DNA of 64,000 nt from Acidobacteriota bacterium (GCA_013289685.1 JABCZL010000020.1:45446-109445); one strand, 5' to 3'. Shown: positions 36,189 to 46,022, counted from the first letter of the stretch. A program made the numbers and translations. The notes: generated by a model not told the origin, from the sequence alone.

Positions 36189-38746
36189 TGGGACTTAATT
36201 GTCGTGGTCTTAACCTCCCCAAAGAATTGGCCGGCAAAATCCGTGTGTTCGAGGTCGCAGGCCTATTGATAGCGTGCGTGCTGACCCTGACGGAAGGCAG
36301 TTTGGGGGCTTCGGGCCAGGCTGGGACTTCCCAGGTCGTTGCTCATAACGATGGCTTATCCGTGGTCGTCCAACCGAGCGACGGTACCTATGAAATCCAA
36401 ACAGGAACCGGCGGACACAGCGTCGTTCACGCAAGAGTGGCGGCAGAGATCGATCACAAGTGGGTTAAATCGACGGACTATCCGAAACACGAGATATCTC
36501 AATCGACTTTTGAGGATGCTCTCGGGCACGGCAAGAAGATAACGGTCGTGTACTCAGGACTCCCGAACATTCCGGAGCTCGCGTATACATTGCAAATCTA
36601 TGATGGGAAAACTTTCGGCGTGATCGCGGCTGAAGTTCAAAATCATACCGGCAAGTCCGCAACGATACAAAGTATCCGATGCGTCGAGGCCATCGGAAAC
36701 GCAGTTATCGATCTCGGTGGCGCGCCGAAGAACGATCGGGTTCTTTCCGACAGCTTCAGCGAGGACTGGCCGCCGTTGCAGATTTACGATTTAGGAAAAG
36801 CTCCCAATGGAATGCACCGGGCCGTAGGCAGCCAACTTATCTACAATCGGGAGAGCCGGGAGAGCCTGTTTTTTGGGGCTCTTACTTCCAACCGCTTCCT
36901 CACCATCATTCATATGCAATCTCATTTGCAATCACAATCCTCCTCATCGGACGGTCCGAGCATCGCTTCATACACGGTCGAGTCAACCGGAACTACTGAG
37001 ATACAGGCCACCGATCCTGAGTCCGGCCTGCGAGAGGGGCCGGCGGAAAACCTGATCGAATTGAGCGTTCCACTTCCCGCGGGCGAGTCGGTCGCTTCCG
37101 AGCGCGTGATGTTTGCTACCGGAAAAGACTATTACTCGCTACTTGATCACTATGGCGCCGTGATTCGAGAACTGCATCACAGTCGGGTCAGCGCAGACAA
37201 CATGCTCGGATGGTGGAGTTGGACAGCCTTTTACACGAAGATCACACGAGGCACTGCGCTGACGAACGCTCAATGGCTGGCCGAGCACCTGAGGGGATTG
37301 GGCTACGACTATTTTCATTTCGACCTGGGCTACGGGTACTCTCGGGGTGAATATGCCACGCCCAATGCCTCTCAATTTCCTAGTGGCATGTTGGATCTTA
37401 CTCACCGCATTTGCCGATTGGGATTGAAGGTAGGCGTTTGGACGGCTCCCTTTGAGGTGGGCGAGCGGGCCTGGATTTACGAGCACCATAAAGATTGGCT
37501 GTTGCGCAACGCACATGGCGATCCGATTTCAATCGGAGACGCTGAAGAGGTGAAGGGCGAACGCCTTTTCGTCTTAGACGTCACTCATCCGGATGCCCAG
37601 GAATATCTTCGACAGACATACCGCACCCTGGTTCGGGAATGGGGCGCGCGCTACATTAAGCTCGACTTCATGGACAATACGGCGATCGAGGGTTACTACC
37701 ATCGCCCGAACACAACGGCCCTAGAAGCGCAGCGAATCGGGCTCGAGATTATTCGCAAAGCAGTCGGCGATGACGTGCTCCTCGATAAAGATGGGAGCCC
37801 GATGTTGAATCCGGTTGGCCTGGTGGATGAAGGCCGTATATCCCAGGATACGGGTCATGCGTTTCTCCGCAGCAAGGAAGCTGCGCCTGGCATCGCGGCG
37901 CGCTATTACATGCATCGAAACTTTTTCATAACGGACCCGGACGCGTTCACGGTTTCCCGGCAACTCCTGGAAGAGCGGACGATTCAAGCTCCGGTTACAT
38001 TGAATGAGGCTCAGGTGTCGATAGCGCTGGCAGCGGTTTCTGGAGGAATGTTCGAAATTGGCGACGACCTCCCAACCCTGGGGAGCGATCCGGAAAGGCT
38101 CGGATTGGTCGAGAATTCTGATTTGCTGGCTATGGCAAAACTTGGCCGTGCTGCTTTGCCTCTGGACCTCCTGACTTATACAGATCAGGATGAGCAGCCG
38201 AGTGTCTTTCTGCTGCACGAAGACCAGCGGCAGTCCATTTTGACGGTTTTTAACTGGACGGAGCGGGCGAGTTCCCACACTTTCACGTTTGCCGACCTAA
38301 AGCTTCCGACTGGGCGTTTTTACAAATCATTTGATTCGCTCGCGCAGGATCAACCGTTGGCGATGGACCACGAAACGCTCCGCCTGGACGATCAACCTGC
38401 ACACTCGGTCAGGCTGATTAAGATTATTGATACTTCGATCCCGATGGCCGCGCCTTCGCTTGCCTTCCAGATCTCAACTCAAGCGAAGGTTGGAGAAGAA
38501 ATTGCATTCTCCAGCATAGCGTCTAAAGACGGAGTTCCGGCACTCGCCTATCATTGGGATTTCGGGGATGGAATCGTCGCCGACGGCGCAATCCTCACTC
38601 ATGCCTACACTGCAGCCGGAAATTATACAGTGCGGTTCACGGCTGAGGGCCTTGACGGCAAAGCCGCCGCGCAGACATTCTCGATCGCCGTCAGTGGATC
38701 GGTGGTTCTTCTGCCTCCTCGGCGTTACTCCGAACCTCACGAATAG
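36185..38746 (+). CDS. Exported GH36-like alpha-galactosidase with PKD domain
   Basis: 853 residues from the ATG at 36185, in the ATGA overlap with the permease and five bases after AGGAGG. A signal peptide lies near residues 15-40 (VFEVAGLLIACVLTLTEGSLG). An N-terminal beta-sandwich runs to about 330, then a TIM barrel from about 330 to 690 with WWSWTAFYTKITRG, the nucleophile in YIKLDFMD (Asp 494) and the acid/base in RISQDTG (Asp 555), the GH36/melibiase pattern. A C-terminal beta region and a PKD domain (YHWDFGDGIVADGAILTHAY, about 790-825) follow. It releases terminal alpha-linked sugars, classically galactose, outside the cytoplasm. Coupling with the permease and the shared regulator places it as the substrate-opening enzyme of the locus. 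The precise sugar specificity is not shown. Confidence 0.88.
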   Translation: MMGLNCRGLNLPKELAGKIRVFEVAGLLIACVLTLTEGSLGASGQAGTSQVVAHNDGLSVVVQPSDGTYEIQTGTGGHSVVHARVAAEIDHKWVKSTDYPKHEISQSTFEDALGHGKKITVVYSGLPNIPELAYTLQIYDGKTFGVIAAEVQNHTGKSATIQSIRCVEAIGNAVIDLGGAPKNDRVLSDSFSEDWPPLQIYDLGKAPNGMHRAVGSQLIYNRESRESLFFGALTSNRFLTIIHMQSHLQSQSSSSDGPSIASYTVESTGTTEIQATDPESGLREGPAENLIELSVPLPAGESVASERVMFATGKDYYSLLDHYGAVIRELHHSRVSADNMLGWWSWTAFYTKITRGTALTNAQWLAEHLRGLGYDYFHFDLGYGYSRGEYATPNASQFPSGMLDLTHRICRLGLKVGVWTAPFEVGERAWIYEHHKDWLLRNAHGDPISIGDAEEVKGERLFVLDVTHPDAQEYLRQTYRTLVREWGARYIKLDFMDNTAIEGYYHRPNTTALEAQRIGLEIIRKAVGDDVLLDKDGSPMLNPVGLVDEGRISQDTGHAFLRSKEAAPGIAARYYMHRNFFITDPDAFTVSRQLLEERTIQAPVTLNEAQVSIALAAVSGGMFEIGDDLPTLGSDPERLGLVENSDLLAMAKLGRAALPLDLLTYTDQDEQPSVFLLHEDQRQSILTVFNWTERASSHTFTFADLKLPTGRFYKSFDSLAQDQPLAMDHETLRLDDQPAHSVRLIKIIDTSIPMAAPSLAFQISTQAKVGEEIAFSSIASKDGVPALAYHWDFGDGIVADGAILTHAYTAAGNYTVRFTAEGLDGKAAAQTFSIAVSGSVVLLPPRRYSEPHE

Positions 38747-38770
38747 CTCTCAGTCATCCCGGAGTACTAG

Positions 38771-38875
38771 ATGTCCGATGCCACCTCTTCTTTTTCTTCG
38801 CCTGATCGCATTGAGCAGTTCGGCCACGTCCTCACGGCTGTTGAACTCGCGAAGCGCTGGCCGTTTCTAGGGTGA
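38771..38875 (+). CDS. Possible tiny protein or excisionase-like remnant
   Basis: 34 codons from an ATG at 38771, ending FGHVLTAVELAKRWPFLG and then a TGA. The piece VLTAVELAKRW resembles the first helix of small helix-turn-helix (excisionase-type) proteins, which are normally about 60-70 residues, so this is probably a truncated relic. No ribosome site was found. The 280-base gap to the next gene holds nothing else. Confidence 0.25.
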   Translation: MSDATSSFSSPDRIEQFGHVLTAVELAKRWPFLG

Positions 38876-39026
38876 CGATCTTCAAGCACGCCGCAGCCTG
38901 ACGTATTCCATCGTTCCGGGTGGGAACTTGTGTGCGGCTTGATCCCAAGACAGTGGCGAACTGGTTGCGAAAAATGTAGGACGGAGGCGTCCTTGGTTGG
39001 TAAGGCGCGATTTCTAGAATTGCGGG

Positions 39027-40460
39027 CTAGAGTGAGCGTAGAAAGTCGATGATTTCCTGTTGCTCCTGAACCGTCAGCTTATTGAAGTGTTCGATGACTT
39101 TATTGGCCTCGCTGCCATGGCTCTGGTGAGCCCTGATGGCCTCAACCAGATTGGACGTACGTCCATCATGGAGAAAGAAGACGCGCTGTCCGACGCCCCA
39201 GAGAGGAGCAGTTCGGAACTCGTCTGGCCCGGCACCGCCTTGCGTAATGCCGTCGGCCAGGCCTTCGCCCATGTGGTGTACGAGCAGGTCGGAGAAAAGA
39301 TTCGCAGTTTGATTGGAAAGCGCAGCACTCGGACTGGTCGCGGAGCCGCTCGCAATCATTGCTCCTGTGGTAAACGACGGTGTATGGCAGTGCACGCACC
39401 CTACCTTCGCAAACAAGTCGCGTCCCTTTTCGCTGGACGGTGTGGCGGGAGCGGGCGTGGGTGGAGCGAGCATCCGCATGAAGTTGGCAAACGCTTCGAT
39501 GTCCGAGATGACCGCGGGGTTCGAAATGCCGCTTGAACTGCCGGTCGTTGAAGGAGTGGTTGTGAAGTTAAGAGTGTCGTTGGGAGTGGGGGTGAAGATA
39601 CAGCCGGGTGTTTCATCGCGCTCTTGCGGGAATAGCTGGTTCGAGATTCCCATCTCGACGTTGTAGGCCTCGCCCGCGAACATGAGAAGGGATTTGTTCT
39701 GCGCCTTCCACCCGAACCGAGTAATGGTCCCATCGTTCGCACTGAGATTCACGTTTCCGCTGAGATGCGCGTTCGCGTGTCCGTGAATGCCGAGCTCGGA
39801 TTTTGCCGATGCGTTGGCCCGCATATTCGCAAGGATCGCCGAGTCGGGAATTCCTTCAATCAGCCCTGCGCCAAAGACAGGAGTCGGAATTCTGAAAATA
39901 ATGTTTTGATTCCCGCCTTGGCCCGTAAGCGGATTTCCCGCGGGCAGAAAATCGAATTGGGAAATATTGCATCCGGGAGCGTCCGCTCGCCCTGTGATCA
40001 CGAAGAGGTCATGCACACCGCCATCGGCGGTGCCGTTGCTTTTCTTAAATCGTGCTTCACGGATGGGACCGTTTGACGCGATGAACCACGGCACCTTGTT
40101 CTTGGACCCACCCAGGATGGCAACTTCGGGCAGGGGGTTTTTCGCCGGGCTGGTTCCGCCCATACTGGGCTGCGAGTGGCAGGAGAAACACTGATTGGAG
40201 TTGAAGCGCGGGCCCAGGCCGTTGTTCGAGCCCTTGTTGACAACCTCGATTTCCGCGAACCTTGCCTGCCCGTCCAGGAAGAACGTAGTCTCATCCGCTG
40301 TAAGACCCTGCAGCGGGCCACCTGCACCGGCTGCGCCTCCGCGCACGCCTGGGTCTACCGGAGCTGAACTGGTTTGGCCCAAGGTACAGCCAGATGTGAT
40401 TAAGACCACGGTCAGTATTCCGCTGAGCCTCTTGGGCGTAATTCTCCCCAGTGTCCTCAT
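39027..40460 (-). CDS. Di-haem oxidoreductase (DUF1111/DHOR family) lipoprotein
   Basis: 477 residues from the ATG at 40460 (a GTG three bases upstream is also possible), with GAGG upstream. The signal sequence ends in a lipobox with Cys 25 (LITSGC). Two haem-binding motifs are present: CFSCH at 91-95 and CVHCH near residue 350. The intervening sequence with PVFGAGLIEGIPDSAILANM and the end with APLWGVGQRVFFLHDGRTSN are characteristic of the DHOR family, related to di-haem cytochrome c peroxidases. It is anchored to a membrane, facing the periplasm or outside, in electron transfer or peroxide removal. It stands alone. Function within the family is uncertain. Confidence 0.85.
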   Translation of the reverse strand: MRTLGRITPKRLSGILTVVLITSGCTLGQTSSAPVDPGVRGGAAGAGGPLQGLTADETTFFLDGQARFAEIEVVNKGSNNGLGPRFNSNQCFSCHSQPSMGGTSPAKNPLPEVAILGGSKNKVPWFIASNGPIREARFKKSNGTADGGVHDLFVITGRADAPGCNISQFDFLPAGNPLTGQGGNQNIIFRIPTPVFGAGLIEGIPDSAILANMRANASAKSELGIHGHANAHLSGNVNLSANDGTITRFGWKAQNKSLLMFAGEAYNVEMGISNQLFPQERDETPGCIFTPTPNDTLNFTTTPSTTGSSSGISNPAVISDIEAFANFMRMLAPPTPAPATPSSEKGRDLFAKVGCVHCHTPSFTTGAMIASGSATSPSAALSNQTANLFSDLLVHHMGEGLADGITQGGAGPDEFRTAPLWGVGQRVFFLHDGRTSNLVEAIRAHQSHGSEANKVIEHFNKLTVQEQQEIIDFLRSL

Positions 40461-40463
40461 CAC

Positions 40464-40771
40464 TTCACCTCATCGCTTTACCTCATAGGCCCCGAAATGC
40501 CGCTATTGTAAACCGGTTTCTCGCCCTGTCTTTACTCGGGAGGGCATGTCGTTTGAGATCCCGCGCCGTCAAGCTGCGTGCGATTTTGCCCCGACCGCGA
40601 TAGCGCGTTGGCCGCGTGCGGGCGGTGGCTAGAAACAAGGTTGGCATAGTCGTGTCATCGATCACTCTTTGGATTCGGTGCCTCCGAGTTGCCGATCTCG
40701 TCGTCAACAGACTAGGCTCTGAGTCTTAGGCAGCGAGAGTCTGAAGGGTTGAAGTAAGGAGGCCGCGAACA
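40464..40771. other. Gene-free stretch of about 300 bases
   Basis: Divergent promoter region between the di-haem oxidoreductase gene and the Nif3-like gene. AAGGAGG at 40756-40762 serves the latter. No clear -35/-10 pair, repeat or small frame was found. Confidence 0.5.
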
Positions 40772-41656
40772 GTGAACACGATGATAGTTCGTTCTTGGAT
40801 CTTAATGACGATCCTGCTCGGCACGGTTGGCGGAGATACAGCGCAGGAACGGCGAATCACCGCGCGAGAGGTGGTTGCGGAGATACAGAAGCAGGTTGGG
40901 GTGGAATGGAAAAAAGAGACGGTAGATACGTTCAAAGCGGGAAACCCCGATACAGCAGTGACGGGAATTGCGGTGACCATGATGGCGACGATGGATGTTC
41001 TGCAACGTGCGTCGGCACAGGGATTGAATTTCGTGATCACGCATGAGCCGACTTTCTACGCCCATCTGGATACGCCCGAAGGTATGTCGGAAAGCGATCC
41101 GGTGTGGGCGGAGAAACGGGCGTTCATTGAAAAACACGGAATGGTGGTATGGCGGTTTCACGATCACTGGCACATGCGCAAGCCGGATGGAATTGAGGCA
41201 GGGATGGTGCGTTCACTTGGATGGGAGAAATTCCAGAAACCTGAGAATCAATATCTGTTTGTTATGCCCGAGACCACGGTAAAGAAATTGGCAGAGGAGG
41301 TGGCGCACAAGCTGGCCTCGCCGGTGGTGCGTGTCGTGGGCGAGCCGGAGATGAAGGTCAGCAAGGTGGGGTTTAGTCCAGGGGCGGCGGGGTTCCAGAG
41401 AGAGACGCAAGCGCTGGAGCGGGACGACGTGCAAGTGTTGCTGGTTGGGGAAACGCGCGAATGGGAGACGGTGGAATATGCGGCCGACGCGGTGACACAG
41501 GGGCGCAATAAGGCGTTGATCGTCATTGGACATGTCCCGAGCGAGCAGGGCGGGATGGAGGAGTGCGCGCGTTGGTTGAAGGCATTCGTGAAGACGGTGC
41601 CGGTTGAGTTCGTGGCGACGAAAGAACCGTTCTGGACCGTCAGCGAGAAAAACTGA
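40772..41656 (+). CDS. Exported Nif3-like dinuclear-metal-centre protein
   Basis: 294 residues from a GTG at 40772, nine bases after AAGGAGG. The N-terminus (IVRSWILMTILLGTVGGDTA) looks like a signal peptide. The body follows the Nif3/YbgI pattern: GIAVTMMATMDVLQRASAQG, FVITHEPTFYAH, WRFHDHWHMRKPDG and VIGHVPSEQGGMEECARWL, giving the His, Asp and Glu ligands of a two-metal site. Nif3-like proteins are normally cytoplasmic (GTP cyclohydrolase-like fold), so the export signal is unusual. It stands as a single gene. Likely a metal-dependent hydrolase outside the cytoplasm; substrate unknown. Confidence 0.78.
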   Translation: MNTMIVRSWILMTILLGTVGGDTAQERRITAREVVAEIQKQVGVEWKKETVDTFKAGNPDTAVTGIAVTMMATMDVLQRASAQGLNFVITHEPTFYAHLDTPEGMSESDPVWAEKRAFIEKHGMVVWRFHDHWHMRKPDGIEAGMVRSLGWEKFQKPENQYLFVMPETTVKKLAEEVAHKLASPVVRVVGEPEMKVSKVGFSPGAAGFQRETQALERDDVQVLLVGETREWETVEYAADAVTQGRNKALIVIGHVPSEQGGMEECARWLKAFVKTVPVEFVATKEPFWTVSEKN

Positions 41657-41920
41657 AACGTCCCACACTCGTCGGACACCATTGATTCTGTTCGGAGTGC
41701 AACGGATCATTAGGCACCGCAAGACATGGCCAGTGGCACCGGCTGGATCAGTGTTGTAACAATCGCCACTGCGCTCATTGACCCATTTCCCGCACCGCCT
41801 GAGGCTGAAGGGCTTTCCTCCCCTGCGGCGAGTACATCGGTAACCTTGTGGGTGAACCTTAAATAACATACCGTTTGCGGGTGGGCTAAACCCTGTTTGA
41901 AGAGTCGACTAGGGGCTGTC

Positions 41921-42295
41921 TTGCGCAACCAACGACATTGTGGCTCTCCACCCGCGGGAAGTATCCGTCGGATTTTCGCGTCCGCGACTTTGGCGCTGGT
42001 CCTGTGCCTGGGAGCCGGCTTCGCCCCCTGTTCAATGGCCCAGAAAGCTAAACCTCGTAAAGTGATTTCCGAAGTCAAGCCAATCTATCCGCCCACACTG
42101 AAAAACCTGGGAATTGAAGGGAAGGTCCGCTTAACCGCGATCGTGCTTCCGGACGGGTCCGTGTTGGCGGTTGAAGTGCGTGGGGGAAACCCCATACTCG
42201 TCGAAAATGCGGTAAAGGCAGTGAAGGTCTGGCGGTACGCTCCAGGCCCTGCTCAGACTGAAGAGGACGTGGTCCTCAATTTTGGCGATAAGTAA
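41921..42295 (+). CDS. TonB-family energy-transducer-like protein (C-terminal domain)
   Basis: 124 residues from a TTG at 41921, five bases after AGGGG (41911-41915); another TTG at 41897 would add eight residues. A signal helix (IFASATLALVLCLGAGFAPC) is followed by a TonB C-terminal domain: KVISEVKPIYPPTLKNLGIE, GKVRLTAIVLPDGSVLAVEV and a closing ENAVKAVKVWRYAPGPAQTE. It lacks the proline-rich spanning region of classical TonB, so it may be a short variant or a secreted periplasmic protein. It is followed after about 190 bases by a large TonB-dependent receptor-like gene in the same direction, which fits a functional pair. Confidence 0.82.
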   Translation: MRNQRHCGSPPAGSIRRIFASATLALVLCLGAGFAPCSMAQKAKPRKVISEVKPIYPPTLKNLGIEGKVRLTAIVLPDGSVLAVEVRGGNPILVENAVKAVKVWRYAPGPAQTEEDVVLNFGDK

Positions 42296-42482
42296 TCGCT
42301 TCCCTCGACTGGGTACATAGGATTTTCGCAGGTGACAATGGTCCGAAATAGCGCGCGTTATTGATACAAGGCGATTTTATCGCTGGTTTGATCGTGGTCA
42401 GAGAGTTTGGTCGCTAGGTAGCCGGACTCCGAACGCCAATGGGTGCGAATTGAAAGGGAATAAAGAGGAAGAAGAGGGAAAA

Positions 42483-45400
42483 ATGACGCTCCGAAGATCC
42501 GTGTTTTTGGCTGCCGCAGCAGTGAGCTTGATTTTAGTGCTGGTCTGCACCTCAGGGGCGCAAACCGCTTCAATCAATGGAACCGTCACCGACGCATCCG
42601 GAGCGATCGTCCCTCTCGCGACAGTCACCGCTACCAACACAGCGACGAACATCGCCCGCAGCACTGACACCGGCAGCTCAGGGGTTTACAGCCTCACCGA
42701 CCTGGTGGCCGGGCCCTACGACCTGACCATCGAGAAATCGGGCTTTGGCCCGGTGCGGTATGCCGCATTGACTTTGACGGTGGACCAGACAGTGACGCTC
42801 AACGCCAAGCTGGAGGTTGGCTCCAACAAAGAGCAGGTTACGGTGGAGGGCACCGCAGTCCCGGTGGACACGACCGACGCTCAGCTCAGCAGCGTGGTGC
42901 AACATAAGCAGATGACAGAGTTACCCTTGATTTTGCGTGATCCCTACCAATTGGTTTTGCTGAGTCCGGGCGTGACTCAATCCGACGGGATGGGCGGGGT
43001 CTCCGCCAACGGAGGGCGCGAGCGCAACAATAACTTCATGTTGGATGGCGCCGACAACAATGACACAGAAGCTCCGGGCGGACTGGGCGGCATCACCTCG
43101 CAGAACCCGGACTCGACCGAAGAATTCCGAGTCATCACCAATAGCTTCGCACCGGAATACGGCCGAAATAACGGCGCCATCATCGACGTACTCACGCGGC
43201 CCGGGTCAAATGACCTGCACGGCGATGCCTTTTACTTTGGACGCTGGAACGCCCTGGGCGCTCGCGATTATTTCAACCACCAGATCCTCCCCGATGGGTC
43301 GGTCGCGCCCCAGGACCCGTACAACCGCAATCTCTACGGCGCATCGTTGGGCGGCCCGATTATCAAGGACAAGACATTCTTCTTCGTCAACTACCAGGGC
43401 GCCCGCTTCATCACAAACCGAACCAACACTTCTACGGTTCCCACTGCGGCTCTTAAGACCGGCGTCTTCACCTATACCAATCCAGATCCCAATTCTTTGG
43501 CCACCCAGTCACTGGACATAACCGACCCGAGCAATCTACTCGGCAACAACGGAACTGCGAATCCATCCACCTTCGGCGGAGTGGGTGTGGGTCTTGATCC
43601 AGTCATGCAGAGCATTTTGGCGCTCTATCCCGCTCCGACCGCCGTGAACCGAGACGGAATCACGGGGCAGCTTTTCTTTCCCAGCGAGTCACGGGAAAAG
43701 GACGAAGATGCGACCCTGAAGATCGACCAGAAGATCCTGAAGAATAACAGTCTGTCGGCGCGTTACGTCTACAACTGGTTCCACGATCCTAACCCATTCC
43801 ATTCCGACTTTCTGCCGGGCGGACTGGGGGCGGTCTACTCGTTCCAGCGCACCCAGAGTCTGGCATTATCGCTCACGTCCAATCCGAGCCCAACCCTGGT
43901 CAACGAACTGCGCGCCAGCACCAACCGCACTAACCTTTTCTTTGGTTGCAACGGAACCAGTCTGTTTGACAGCTTCGGATACACCGACCAGGTTGGCCGT
44001 GGCGCCGACTTTAGCCTGCCGGGTCTTTCGGGATTCGGTTGCCAGGGCCTGGGTGATGCCAATGACCAGGGCCGCAAGACCGGCACTTACCAGTACTGGG
44101 ACACTCTCACCAAAGTGACGGGCACGCATACCATGAAGTTTGGTGCCGAGTTCCGCAATGTATACTCCAATAACTTTACCGATTTTTCCTCTCGCGCAGC
44201 CTTTTCCTTCAACACGTTTAGCTCGGGTAGCACGTTCGGATACCCCTTGCTGCAGAACTTGAACCCGAACGTCGACTCGAATGCGCTCGAGGACCTGACC
44301 AGCGGACTTCTCGGGCTGGTGAATGCGCAGTCGCAGACCCAGTTCTTTACAAAGAGCGGGAGCCGCCTGGTGAACGATGAGTTAGACTTCCGCCAGCGGG
44401 AGCTGGGTCTGTTCGCGCAAGATCAATGGAAAGTGCGCTCCAACCTCACGCTCACCTATGGTCTGCGCTGGGAGTACTACGGTGTGCCGTTTGAAGCACA
44501 CGGCAACTTATCGAACTTGTTCCAGGACCCCAGCGGCCTGGCGCCGGCGCTCGCCGGTGGCGGGAACGGGTTCACCTTTACCCCGGTGGGCCCGGGAACG
44601 GGTCACCAGTTGTACCAGAGTTATTACCACAACTTCGAGCCGCGGGTGGGCTTTGCCTGGGATCCGTTGAAGCGAGGCAAGACGTCGATTCGCGGCGGTA
44701 TTGGGGCATTCAGCGACCGTGTTTACGGCAACCTGGTGAGCGATGCCCGTGGCAACCCACCTTTCCAGCCAAGTCTGTTCAATCAGGCCTTCTTCCAGGC
44801 GTTCGCCGGCGGACAACCGCTCGCAACCGCGCAATTACAGAATCAAGTTGCACCGGGGCAGCTCACGGCTTCGCCAGTGGTAACCATCCTCAACCCCGTC
44901 ACCCTCGTCGGAGGACTGACTTTTCCCGATCTCTTCGCGACCAACATGAAACCTCCCACCTCGGTGTCCTGGAATCTTGGCATCCAACATCAAATGAATT
45001 CACGCCTCACGGTCGAAGTCAACTACGTGGGGAACCATGGCACGCGCATTCTGCGGGTGTTGGACGGGAACCCGCCGCAGCCGTCCCTCGTTTCCGCGTT
45101 ATTGGCCGATGGAGTTGCTCCGTCGACGCTACAGTACAACACCCTCTACTACGGCGGCGAAATTGGGGCATTGCCGTTCGACGCCGTCAACAACAATGCC
45201 TTCCTTCACACCTTTACGGACCAGACCTCGGGGCACTCCTGGTATGACGGTTTGCAGTCCCAAGTGAATTTGCGAGATTTCCACGGTCTGCAGGCGGGAT
45301 TGGCATATACCTGGTCGCACGCCATGGATGATTCTTCTGACCCGCTGGTGCAGACCACCAACAACGGCAACTATCCCGTGGATTCGTTTGCCCTGGGTCG

Positions 45401-46022
45401 GGAGTTTGGTAATTCCGGGTTCGATACGCGCCACCGGGCGGTGGTCAACTTTATCTACCAGCCCAATATCGGCCGGGGGAAGAGTTTCCTGAGCAATGGC
45501 TTTGCCGGCCGCATCCTTGAGGGGTGGCAGATTAGCGGCATCGCTTCCTTCCAGACAGGCCTGCCGTATGACATCTTCGGGCCGTTCGATACCCTGCACA
45601 CCGGAATCGGTGACCGGGCTACAGTGATTAATCCATCCATGTTGAAAACTCTGCCTGCTTCGGGACGAATCAATTCTTCGGGTGGTGTCTTCACCGGCTT
45701 CAATTCCTCCGCGTTCAATCTAGAGGATGGTGTGAACGCGCCTATCCCGTGGGGAATTCCTGCGAATGTCGACCGCAACAACTGGTACGGCCCGGGTGTG
45801 AACAACTGGGATATGTCTCTTTCGAAAGCGATGACACTGACGGAGCGCGTCAAACTCCAGTTGCGCTTCGAGTTCTACAACGTTTTCAACCGCGTGCAAT
45901 TTACCAAGCCGTCCAACAACACAGCGGACTCCAACTTCGGCTATTCATTTTCGCAGGCGGGACAAAACGATGGCACGACCGGCGCACGGCAGATCCAGCT
46001 AGGCGCCAAGTTCACCTTCTGA
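42483..46022 (+). CDS. TonB-dependent receptor-like outer-membrane protein with CarboxypepD_reg domain (2)
   Basis: 1179 residues from the ATG at 42483, five bases after GAGGG. A signal peptide (LRRSVFLAAAAVSLILVLVC) is followed by a CarboxypepD_reg domain (SINGTVTDASGAIVPLATVT), a plug-like part with ELPLILRDPYQLVLLSPGV and RNNNFMLDGADNNDTEAPGG, and a large barrel that ends in QIQLGAKFTF with a terminal Phe. It is a separate family member, not a recent duplicate of the 25903 protein. The small TonB-type gene precedes it. It should take up or bind a large external substrate; which one is not shown. Confidence 0.87.
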   Translation: MTLRRSVFLAAAAVSLILVLVCTSGAQTASINGTVTDASGAIVPLATVTATNTATNIARSTDTGSSGVYSLTDLVAGPYDLTIEKSGFGPVRYAALTLTVDQTVTLNAKLEVGSNKEQVTVEGTAVPVDTTDAQLSSVVQHKQMTELPLILRDPYQLVLLSPGVTQSDGMGGVSANGGRERNNNFMLDGADNNDTEAPGGLGGITSQNPDSTEEFRVITNSFAPEYGRNNGAIIDVLTRPGSNDLHGDAFYFGRWNALGARDYFNHQILPDGSVAPQDPYNRNLYGASLGGPIIKDKTFFFVNYQGARFITNRTNTSTVPTAALKTGVFTYTNPDPNSLATQSLDITDPSNLLGNNGTANPSTFGGVGVGLDPVMQSILALYPAPTAVNRDGITGQLFFPSESREKDEDATLKIDQKILKNNSLSARYVYNWFHDPNPFHSDFLPGGLGAVYSFQRTQSLALSLTSNPSPTLVNELRASTNRTNLFFGCNGTSLFDSFGYTDQVGRGADFSLPGLSGFGCQGLGDANDQGRKTGTYQYWDTLTKVTGTHTMKFGAEFRNVYSNNFTDFSSRAAFSFNTFSSGSTFGYPLLQNLNPNVDSNALEDLTSGLLGLVNAQSQTQFFTKSGSRLVNDELDFRQRELGLFAQDQWKVRSNLTLTYGLRWEYYGVPFEAHGNLSNLFQDPSGLAPALAGGGNGFTFTPVGPGTGHQLYQSYYHNFEPRVGFAWDPLKRGKTSIRGGIGAFSDRVYGNLVSDARGNPPFQPSLFNQAFFQAFAGGQPLATAQLQNQVAPGQLTASPVVTILNPVTLVGGLTFPDLFATNMKPPTSVSWNLGIQHQMNSRLTVEVNYVGNHGTRILRVLDGNPPQPSLVSALLADGVAPSTLQYNTLYYGGEIGALPFDAVNNNAFLHTFTDQTSGHSWYDGLQSQVNLRDFHGLQAGLAYTWSHAMDDSSDPLVQTTNNGNYPVDSFALGREFGNSGFDTRHRAVVNFIYQPNIGRGKSFLSNGFAGRILEGWQISGIASFQTGLPYDIFGPFDTLHTGIGDRATVINPSMLKTLPASGRINSSGGVFTGFNSSAFNLEDGVNAPIPWGIPANVDRNNWYGPGVNNWDMSLSKAMTLTERVKLQLRFEFYNVFNRVQFTKPSNNTADSNFGYSFSQAGQNDGTTGARQIQLGAKFTF

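Noticed and set aside
41710..42078. Minus-strand open frame opposite the TonB-type gene
   Set aside because: No signal, motif or ribosome site; overlaps the well-supported TonB C-terminal domain gene.
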